Source of the DNA: Funneliformis mosseae
Taxonomy: Eukaryota > Glomeromycota > Glomeromycetes > Glomerales > Glomeraceae
Reading direction: 5' to 3'
NCBI GenBank assembly: GCA_910592005.1
Contig: CAJVPP010002394.1
Span: forward strand, 1 to 15,009
DNA length: 15,009 nt
How positions within the stretch are numbered: the stretch's first letter is position 1; every line of letters begins with the position of its first letter. The notes beneath the pieces were generated by a model that was not told the origin of the DNA, searched no databases, and saw only the letters and a list, made by a program, of their open reading frames with translations. This document shows, one piece after another, positions 8,394 through 15,009 of this stretch. Both the position numbers and the translations under genes were made by a program.

Positions 8394-8980
8394 AAAGATG
8401 TCCACACAATTATTGGAATGGCTATATAAGCACAGACTTTATTATCATAAATTATTCCTAATCTTTCCATACTGGCTCCCAATATAACAATTTTAGCTAT
8501 GTAGTAGACACTATTCAACAAGACAATAAAATACTTTGTGGATTCTTCGTTCTTGAAAAATAATCCATATATTAAAACGATAAGACCAGTGATAAGTGTG
8601 TATAAGACTAAGCCAATTAGTTCGGACCCGATTTCCTATTAGGTTTCGTAGGAAAGAAAATCCGACGAAAAAACTAATGTCAATATAAATTATAGTGATC
8701 TTTGACCATATATATATAAGTATTCTAAGTAAAAACATACTGATTTCTTTCTTTCTTCAGTAATCCCTTCTAAAAACATAATTCTAACATCAAGAGAGGG
8801 ACACCTATTGTATAACTCTCTCTGTCGCCTAGTTAGACTTTCACAAGTTCTTTTTAGATGGGAAGGTATATCGTTACCGTTTCCTGAAAATGGACAGTGT
8901 AAGTCACTAATAAACTGGAAAACTATTACATGCACAACAATCTTACCCTCGCTAGCATGGCTGTCGTGGTCGTTCACCAT
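8339..8980 (-). CDS. small multi-pass membrane protein, three exons
   Basis: Start ATG 8980-8978. Exon 1 is 8980-8947, exon 2 is 8883-8741 and exon 3 is 8635-8339. Introns are 8946-8884 (GTAAGA...TTTCAG, 63 nt, phase 1) and 8740-8636 (GTATGT...AATAG, 105 nt, phase 0). All phases agree and give 157 aa. The first 60 residues are soluble and charged (MVNDHDSHASEGNGNDIPSH, then RTCESLTRRQRELYNRCPSL). Exon 3 has about three hydrophobic spans: LIGLVLYTLITGLIVLIYGL, a second around YFIVLLNSVYYIAKIVILG, and a third around CAYIAIPIIVWTSL. The last 17 residues and the stop come from the MITE, so the original C-terminus is probably lost. Intron 1 is a multiple of three and free of stops, so retention would only add 21 residues. 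The family is not recognised; it could be a channel or transporter fragment. Confidence 0.6.
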
Positions 8981-9214
8981 TTTTAAAATATCAGAATGAT
9001 TTTTATTTCTAAGAGTAAAAAAAAGTAGTATATTTATACTAAATGTTTGACATTGCATTAATCACGCACATGACTATTGGGTGACAAATAAGGGAGTGAC
9101 AAACTAAACCATAAATAAAAATCGAAACGCGGTATCTGCGACAGATAAACATCACGGAATTGTATGGGGGAGTGCCAGAAATGAATCAATAAAAATTTTA
9201 AAAATACATAATAA
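8981..9214. promoter_or_regulatory. divergent intergenic region, probable shared promoter
   Basis: The 234 bases lie between the starts of the leftward membrane-protein gene (ATG 8980) and the rightward gene (ATG 9215). ATTGG at 9076-9080 is a CCAAT box read on the minus strand. An AT-rich block (AAAATTTTAAAAATACATAATAA) ends just before ATG 9215. The region is less AT-rich than its left neighbours and has CG-containing words (ACGCGGTATC). Because 9185/9186 may be an assembly junction, the divergent layout itself is not certain. Confidence 0.35.
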
Positions 9215-9262
9215 ATGCCACCTCAAAAGTTGCTTGGCCCTTGTTCTGTTTACCAATGTTCC
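9186..9262. repeat. 77-nt exact direct repeat, copy 1
   Basis: Identical base for base to 14933-15009, the last 77 bases of the window. The preceding base differs (A at 9185, T at 14932). It covers 29 bases upstream of ATG 9215 and the first 48 bases of that reading frame. Confidence 0.97.
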
Positions 9263-9691
9263 AAAAATTCTTCAGATTCGAAGATTAACTGAATTAGCTT
9301 TTAATAAATCAAAAGATCACGGAAAAGACCAAAACATGTCTGATCCAGTCTCAATTCTAAAAGGAGAAATAAAGCGCCTTGGGTTCGTCTCAGGCGAAAA
9401 AATAAGTTTATTCGCTCATTTTACCGAACATGTAGAAAAAATTGCTGTTGCAGTATCTTGCCTTGATGAGTTCGATACAGACGAAGATAAACGTAACTTA
9501 TTTGAGGTTTTTAATATCTCCGCCTGGTATGCTCTCTCAGATTTTATCAAAGCATGGATAATGTGGCTTGTTTCTCGTCTGTCATATTCGCCAATAACTT
9601 ACTTATTCTTGTGCTTTTCTTTCCTGCTTCTTATCGTCAAACCCGCCCCAAAAAATCATTCGCGTTATCGTAGAGCAACCTGTTGCCACCG
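9215..9691 (+). CDS. protein of unknown family, 5' frame unresolved
   Basis: Two overlapping frames look like parts of one gene. ATG 9215 opens MPPQKLLGPCSVYQCSKNSS and meets TGA near 9290. From about 9270 a second frame is open (RRLTELAFNKSKDHGKDQNM, then LKGEIKRLGFVSGEKISLFA and KRNLFEVFNISAWYALSDF). A one-base loss near 9275 would join them; a 47-nt intron does not restore phase. If the first frame is not used, ATG 9334 (MSDPVSILKGE) is the alternative start. The frame stays open to TAA at 9693, but CACCG|GTAAGT at 9691/9692 is a strong donor. The last 35 residues (hydrophobic, then Arg-rich) are less convincing than the middle, where composition is clearly coding and GC exceeds the flanks. 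The Cys-x4-Cys at the start hints at a zinc-binding N-terminus. No domain is recognised. Confidence 0.5.
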
Positions 9692-9963
9692 GTAAGTGAG
9701 TCGTAATAAATTTTGGTGAACGCGAGTGAACGAGACATTGTTTTAACTTTCATTCTTGTTATTTAATAATCGACGAAAATACTTAAAGTCAAAGAGAAGG
9801 GTAAGTAACTACTTTCGGATATATACTCTTTTTTTCTTCATCTAGAGAATGTTTGATAACTTGTGCTATTTCTTATCTCTAGCTATATACTACCAGTATA
9901 ACCAATCAAGGGTATTTCCTATGAAAAACAGCACATGGAACGATCTTGTTGGATTATTTGTAG

Positions 9964-10238
9964 GCCTTCAAAAACTTTTCGGTCTTATGGGCTCAATGGT
10001 GGATTATTGAGAATAAAAGAGTGAAATTCGACTCTAAAGAAGCCTTCATTGAATTCATTGATAATTGCCAAAATTCGCTTAGAAATCCTGTTATAATATT
10101 AGATATGAAAGGTATATAATCATTTGTCGATTATAAAATAAATCATTGTCTAACATAAGAATTTGCAGGCCCCGCATGACATATACAGAAATTCTAGATA
10201 CTTTACCAACACCATCAAAACTTGGAGAAGCTATTTGA
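9964..10238 (+). CDS. internal/terminal exon(s) of an unidentified gene
   Basis: A well-formed exon runs 9964-10111, bounded by acceptor TTATTTGTAG and donor AAAG|GTATAT. It encodes NFSVLWAQWWIIENKRVKF, then DSKEAFIEFIDNCQNSLRN and PVIILDMK. Composition and GC are coding-like. The following intron could end at TATACAG 10188, giving EILDTLPTPSKLGEAI and stop TGA 10236-10238 in phase. The nearer TTTGCAG 10167 gives an early stop in this phase, although the region 10168-10320 is open in other frames. The exon may belong to the gene starting at 9215, but the donor at 9691/9692 is in the wrong phase for it. A competing frame over 9930-10010 (PSKTFRSYGLNGGLLRIKE) would fit that phase. I could not settle the model. 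Confidence 0.4.
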
Positions 10239-10518
10239 CTCAATCACCGCCCGCCATCAGCTTCTAGCACCGTACCTGTTACCATCACTGTGAGGAAGAC
10301 CCGGAAAGCAGTGACAACCTTTTCACCTAAAATTTTGTCTTGAGAGGGCTAAATTTTACACCAAAGAAGAAAAGCGTCGAAATAAAGCAAATAATTTATT
10401 ATAACAGTTAAACTCTTTTAACAAACAAATTAATAGCAAAAATAACAAAATGATTTATATACGGTAACGCTTCTATAAATGCATACTCTCTCTTGATAGT
10501 TAAATCTTAAGCCTAAAC

Positions 10519-10955
10519 TTAGGACTTAGAGCGATATTCTATATGTGCGAAGGTAATATATTTAACTAAATTGATTATTAACTCTTTAGCGATAGTAATT
10601 TGAGTTACATCGTATATTTGAATATTTTGTTCTATTATTAATTGTGCAATATTAATTAAACCTTTTAAAAACCTTTTAAATAATTTCTTTTTTTTTTTTT
10701 TATAAATTGAATCACCCGCATTATTCTTGATATTGTATTTTTTTTAGGTTATAATTAGTCATATTAAAAGCAACATTGATTACTTTATAAACTTTGTCAT
10801 TTTTTATACATTGAACTTTTGTGATTACGGAAGGATAAAAAATTTTCATGATTTTCATTGCATCAGCAGATCTGAACTAAAAATAAAGTTCGGCTGTTGA
10901 TCAAACAAATTATTTTTTGAATACACGAGCAAAAATTTGTAAATTAGAATTCCTT
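10519..10955 (-). pseudogene. broken leftward gene with frame changes at A-runs
   Basis: Three minus-strand pieces follow one another in the order expected of one protein. Piece 1 (about 10955-10860) contains KNNLFDQQPNFIFSS. Piece 2 runs from ATG 10858 to TAA 10721 and contains KIMKIFYPSVITKVQ and YKVINVAFNMTNYNL. A short frame KNNAGDSIYKK links it, through the A-runs at about 10741-10748 and 10688-10702, to piece 3 (10686-10519), which contains FLKGLINIAQLIIEQNIQIY and TIAKELIINLVKYITF and ends at TAA. Each shift falls in or near a homopolymer of 8-15 A, so sequencing or assembly error is a real alternative to decay. The product looks helical and Lys/Ile-rich. No family is recognised. The 5' end lies only 16 bp from the SR gene start. 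Confidence 0.45.
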
Positions 10956-10970
10956 ATATTATCCAAGGGA

Positions 10971-12456
10971 ATGGCGCTTTTTATTGGAAGGTACTCGTCA
11001 AAATTTCTATTATAAAGTTTGGTCCTTGTTATTTACCCTCTACTTAAATCTTAGGTTATCATTGGATACTCACCCTCGTGATCTTGAACACATCTTTGAC
11101 AAATATGGACGTCTTAATCGATTGGAAGTGAAACGAGGTTACGCTTTTGTTGAATATCAAGACGAGAGAGATGCATCTGACGCAATGAAAGAAACTGATG
11201 GTTTGGTGTGTATATTAAGCTAAAGTATGGACATTTAAAATGAGGTTTTAATTATAGAAAGTTTTTTTTTATAATTTCGTTTTATTATAATTTCTATTAG
11301 CGAGTACGCGGAAATCGTATTGTTGTTGAATGGGCAAAAAATGGTGGTAGAAAACCAGGTAAATTTTTTTGAATCAAACAAAAATTCCATTAAACAGCAT
11401 TATACATCGATTTCAAATAATTATTAATTGTCAGCAGTATCATATTAACAAAAATAATTATCTTTGGTTTTTAGCCGAAAATCAGTGCTTTAAGTGTGGT
11501 AGGGAAGGTAATATCATACTGCTTTCGCCTTCTAAATGATAATATTAATCTAAATTCTAACCTACAAAATCTTTAAGGTCATTGGGCAAAGGATTGCCGT
11601 TCGAGCCGTAGAGAAAGGCGAAGGAGCAAGAGTCCAAGAAAAAGGTTTGTTTTCGTTAAGATTGTTTTATGTTAATATTTTTCTTATTTTATATTGCTTT
11701 CAAGAAAGACAATTGTTAGGTTTGGGGAGAAGTTCAATTTGTTAAATCAGCTAGACCATAGTCAGTGTTCGACGAATCCGTTTCAACCGTGTGGTCAGGA
11801 CAATAATTTATTTCACATTAGCCGAAAGTTATATATAGAAAAACATTTTATTATTCTAAAGAATTAGTGCTTGGGACAGGAGGATGAGCCTACATTTTTT
11901 ATTTGGAATTTAATTGTTCCGCGGGAAGAATTATATACTATTCAAAAGACTACCAGAGTATCAGTCCGACCAACCTAAGATTATTGAATAATGGTGGTTT
12001 AAAACCCTGTCCGTATCTGAAAGCTCTCGGAAATTTGAATGGTCGAAATATTGAATTCCGTTTCAAAGAATCACCGTCAGCTTTCTTTCCCGCCGAAATG
12101 TTCATAAATTTAATATTTATATGTATAATGTTCAGCGAGATTTAGTTCCTCTTTAAACCCTATCTCACTATTCTTTGATCCCGAATAGAAATTTTTAACA
12201 TAATATTGATATTTTGTAGATCTCGTTCTCGTTCACCTAAGCGATCATTAACACCTGCAAGACGTGATCGTGATGATAGATATTATAGGAGATATTCTGA
12301 TGATGAAAGAGATAGGAGGCATAGTCATGATGACAGACGATACTCGTAAGTTTATTTCTGAGAATTGTCTATTACCAATGAATTTTTAAAAGTTTTATTG
12401 AATAAAGATGATTATATAGTTCGGACAGAACTTCTAGCGAACGAGGTCAAAGTTAA
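10971..12456 (+). CDS. SR splicing factor with RRM and CCHC zinc knuckle (SRSF7/RSZ-like)
   Basis: Nuclear RNA-binding protein of the SR family, acting in splice-site choice and mRNA export. Seven exons join in phase to 163 aa: 10971-10990, 11055-11205, 11301-11358, 11475-11507, 11578-11644, 12220-12345 and 12420-12456. Residues 1-70 form an RRM: RNP2 is ALFIGR (2-7) and RNP1 is RGYAFVEY (about 34-41), followed by RVRGNRIVVEWAK. Residues 82-95 are a zinc knuckle C-x2-C-x4-H-x4-C (CFKCGREGHWAKDC). The tail is Arg/Ser/Asp-rich (SRRERRRSKSPRKRSRSRSP, later RRYSDDERDRRHSHDDRRYS) and ends SSERGQS. The layout of one RRM, one knuckle and an RS tail is that of animal SRSF7 and plant RSZ proteins. All introns are GT-AG; lengths are 64, 95, 116, 70, 575 and 74. 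The long fifth intron splits the RS domain from the knuckle. The gene appears intact. Confidence 0.93.
11645..12219 (+). other. long intron 5 of the SR gene with open, GC-richer interior
   Basis: At 575 nt it is five to nine times longer than the other introns of the gene (64-116 nt). Its interior (about 11700-12160) is less AT-rich than the flanking introns. It carries an 80-codon plus-strand frame (11903-12145) and an opposing ~50-codon minus-strand frame (about 12105-11950). Several internal AG/GT pairs could define a cassette exon: CTTTCAAG at about 11705 is a good acceptor, and an exon starting there would meet TAA within 45 nt. SR genes commonly regulate themselves through such poison exons. 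An inserted mobile fragment is the alternative. Confidence 0.5.
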
Positions 12457-12853
12457 AAAAAAAAAGAGAAAAAAACAGAAAAAAAAATTAATAATAATAA
12501 TAATTATAAAATAAAAGGTTAATCATATTCTTTAAATGATCGTTATATAGTTGGTTTGTTTGAGCTTAGGTGATAATTTTTTTTTCATTGTCTGTATATA
12601 ATAATACTTGGTATGTTAAAATATGATATTGTATCCTTTACAACATTTACGATTACATTTGAAAATAAATTCCGAGATATCTGAAAAAAACAAAATTAGG
12701 TGAACTTGCTCTCTTACACAGAATTATTTTTGATATTATTAGAAAAAATGTGGTATAGGTAGGTGCATTACGATAATATTTGATTTCAATTAGAGTAATA
12801 TTTATATTTATATCGAATAATAAATTCTTATTCCAATTAGGTAAAAGACAGTT

Positions 12854-12886
12854 CTTTTTTTTTTCTTTTAAAAGAAAAAAAAAAAA
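12854..12886. repeat. T-run/A-run hairpin
   Basis: An 11-T run, then CTTTTAAAAG, then a 12-A run makes a perfect inverted repeat centred at about 12869/12870. It could form a long A-T stem in the transcript or DNA. It may be a remnant of a back-to-back poly(A) insertion or simple low complexity. Confidence 0.6.
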
Positions 12887-12960
12887 TATTTGGAAAATTT
12901 TTTTGAAATATCACTAATATATGCCCTCCAAATTGATAAAATCTAAAGTTGAAATTTCCA

Positions 12961-12979
12961 ATATATATATATATATATA
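12961..12979. repeat. (AT)n microsatellite
   Basis: AT dinucleotide repeated about 9.5 times. Confidence 0.9.
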
Positions 12980-13311
12980 CCATGATAAAATAATGCGACT
13001 GTAATGTGATTTTTCAAAAGGGGGAAGATTTAGGTAAATGGAAGAATGATAGTGATTGCAAACTCAAGATCAACAATTATAATACAAATTATAAAACAAA
13101 ATCAAGTGTATAAATGCCACTTGTTAAACAATTAAAAAGAGAGAAAAAACGGACTGACATTAAAAAAAAAGTTGAATATTCAAGTTTTTCGACTTTTTAA
13201 ATCGACGACATCCCACAATCAAAGAAATATTGACTACATATTTAACAAGAAAAAAATAAAAATATAAAAATAAAATATATAAAATAAAATAAAAAAAGTC
13301 TCTGATTTATT

Positions 13312-14932
13312 TTACGTAGGAACTCTCATATTTCCATCATTTAATAATGTTTCGATCCAATACAATATAATTTGAAATGAACGCATAGTCCAGCTTTCAT
13401 CGACTACGTCATGAGGTAACCAATCACTATACGTAAGGGCCCCTTGGTTGTTATCAAGAACAAACACAGATGTAATAATTCCGAAAAGATAGATTACAAG
13501 TGTGTATAATGCGAATGTAACAGTGCTGTTGACCACCACATTGTTCTGCTGAACAGTCATATTCTGATTACGCGTAACAAGGGCTTTTGAAGATTGCATT
13601 GCCTGTTCGATTTTTTCCGACGACTGTGGCTATAATTTAAGAAAGGTGAATAATAAATCAAAATAACAAAAATTTCTGAATTCAAGTCATATACCTCTAT
13701 TTCTGGGACTGGCGCTACAATATTCAATGAAAAATTATCGAATAGTATTATTAGTACAATTAATGACGAAAAGAAGATTTATGTATTAAATAAATTATTA
13801 ATCTAAAAATTAATAAAGATTAACCTCGTCGCTTGCTTCTTTTTGTTGGTTGACGTGTAAGCTTAGAATGTCTCACTAGATCGGTACTATCTCCGTCAAC
13901 ACTATTCCTAATTTGTCTATCTCTATCTCTCTTATCATGTGGACCTGGCATATCTCGGTTCCTTAAAATACCTTCAATCAAGGCATATTGAACCCCTAAT
14001 TCTGAAGATAATATTTGATATTGAGATTCGATATCCCTACCAGAGGTATTTCGTGTAATTCCGTTCACATCTGTTACTTGACGGCGACTTCGTGATCCAC
14101 TTTGTTTTCGGCTTGTATGGTCGATATCTGTACCACGATATCTGTCTAATTCACCGGATCGCGAATGCGATTGTTCTTCACTAGCGTTTATATCTGATGT
14201 GTCATCTTTACGCCTTCGTTGAGTCTAGTAATGAATTTTGTCAACATATTTTCTTAATATAGCAATTTCTAACAAAAAGAATTCAGCTACCTTAATAAGT
14301 TGTCGATCCCTTACATCATCTGTGTTTGAGTCTGAACCACCTTCTTCTATCGACGCGAGTGCATGATTAATTATTTCTGTTGCCAGATTATTCTATTATT
14401 TATCGTAAATTTTAATTAGATTTCTTATTTTTATTTTTTTTTTTTAAAAAAAAATTTATATATATTAAATAATTTATTACCTTGTTGTTATTTATGTTAT
14501 CAATTTCACTGATAGCTTCAAATTCAGTAAGCCTATATTAAGGATAATATGCTAAAATAATCTTATGAAAAAGTATTCATAAAGATAAAACAAAGGATAT
14601 TTTTTATTAACATTTAACACTCTGCTACTTCTTTCCATTTCTTCCAACTCAAGTTTTAATTTATCAATAGTTTCTTTTAAGTGCAAATTCTCATTACTAA
14701 GTTCGGCCTCAAGTCTTTGAGCAGCTATTTCCAGTTTGCTTAATTTATCTTCTAAACGCTCACGATCATCAATCCACTTTTTTAATTTTTTTTTTAAAAA
14801 CAAAAGATTAGATCATGTTAAGGATAATATCTAACTAAAATAAATAAACAATAATAATCAATATCATACCGTCTGTTTTTGATCATGAAATTGACTAAGC
14901 GTCCGTTGATTATTGTTCAATTCATCTTCTTT
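13312..14932 (-). CDS. coiled-coil, Ser/Arg-rich protein with C-terminal membrane segment; 5' end missing
   Basis: Seven exons join in phase: about 14931-14870 (partial), 14776-14619, 14532-14481, 14392-14291, 14224-13825, 13714-13695 (20-nt micro-exon) and 13629-13312, giving about 369 aa from the break to TAA. The N-terminal ~90 residues are a coiled coil (WIDDRERLEDKLSKLEIAAQ, then AELSNENLHLKETIDKLKLE). The middle, about 170 residues, is charged and probably disordered (SHSRSGELDRYRG, GSRSRRQV, DKRDRDRQIRNS, RQPTKRSKRR). The last exon has one hydrophobic span (VTFALYTLVIYLFGIITSVF) followed by a ~47-residue tail ending NMRVPT. Introns are 65-110 nt with GT-AG ends. The acceptor before the second exon (AAAAAAG at about 14778) is poor, but the phase supports it. 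A tail-anchored organelle or nuclear-envelope protein is plausible; no family is recognised. Confidence 0.75.
13695..13714 (-). other. 20-nt micro-exon
   Basis: Flanked by acceptor AATATTGTAG and donor GAG|GTATAT on the minus strand. It encodes APVPEIE with one base borrowed from the previous exon (phase 1 in, phase 0 out) and joins KRSKRR to PQSSEKIEQ. Skipping it would shift the frame, so it is probably constitutive. Confidence 0.7.
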
Positions 14933-15009
14933 TCAATAAAAATTTTAAAAATACATAATAAATGCCACCTCAAAAGTTGCTTGGCCCTTGTTCTGTTTAC
15001 CAATGTTCC
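14933..15009. repeat. 77-nt exact direct repeat, copy 2, at the window end
   Basis: Identical to 9186-9262, including the ATG (here 14962) and the first codons of that frame. It begins exactly where the leftward coiled-coil gene loses its reading frame (in-frame TGA two codons past the junction). Confidence 0.97.

Larger units (their letters stand above)
12457..13311. other. convergent intergenic region, AT-rich, no gene
   Basis: It lies between the ends of the rightward SR gene and the leftward coiled-coil gene, so it should hold both 3' UTRs and terminators. It starts with an A-rich tract (12454-12515) and has a possible poly(A) signal AATAAA at 12664-12669 for the SR gene. It also contains the T/A hairpin and AT microsatellite listed separately. 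No coding frame is visible on either strand. Confidence 0.6.

Noticed and set aside
8511..8738. 75-codon minus-strand ORF
   Set aside because: Lies in the wrong phase across intron 2 and exon 3 of the membrane-protein gene, whose splice phases all agree in another frame.
8808..8999. 63-codon plus-strand ORF
   Set aside because: Antisense shadow of exons 1-2 of the membrane-protein gene.
11903..12145. 80-codon ORF as an independent gene
   Set aside because: It lies wholly inside SR intron 5 with no promoter or domain; it is treated as part of the unusual intron instead.

Overview
The window looks like nuclear DNA of an early-diverging fungus. It is very AT-rich, genes are split by short GT-AG introns (about 60-115 nt), and about half of the window is decayed repeat-family DNA. 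The protein families (pogo-type transposase, tandem zinc-ribbon/endonuclease-like genes, a virus-like packaging ATPase) fit a Glomeromycotina genome such as Rhizophagus. That assignment rests on recognition, not on a search.

Left part, 1-8240: mobile and decayed DNA. A pogo/Tigger-like transposase gene runs leftward off the window edge, followed by a 57-bp tandem repeat and repeats that may belong to its terminal region. Next come rightward remains of a coiled-coil gene, an A32/FtsK-HerA-like packaging ATPase, and a zinc-ribbon repeat gene with an endonuclease-like tail. A long leftward pseudogene of unknown family follows, then dispersed and 72-bp tandem repeats. In all of these the coding frame can be followed through stop codons and small indels. 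Many stops are explained by C-to-T or G-to-A changes, as from cytosine deamination or a RIP-like process.

Middle, 8246-10955: a 148-bp MITE-like inverted-repeat element supplies the last codons of a three-exon leftward membrane-protein gene. A short divergent promoter separates that gene from a rightward gene with an unclear 5' frame. Downstream is a well-formed exon (9964-10111) whose links could not be resolved, then a broken leftward gene with frame changes at A-runs.

Right part, 10971-15009: two convergent genes that look intact. The first is a seven-exon SR splicing factor (RRM, CCHC knuckle, RS tail; 163 aa). Its fifth intron is five to nine times longer than the others and unusually open. 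The second is a leftward gene of at least seven exons, including a 20-nt micro-exon, encoding a coiled-coil protein with a charged Ser/Arg-rich middle and a C-terminal membrane segment. Its 5' end is cut at 14932, where the last 77 bases of the window exactly repeat 9186-9262. A 77-base overlap at a sequence end suggests an assembly-graph junction (77 is a common k-mer size), so the joins at 9185/9186 and 14932/14933 should be treated with caution.
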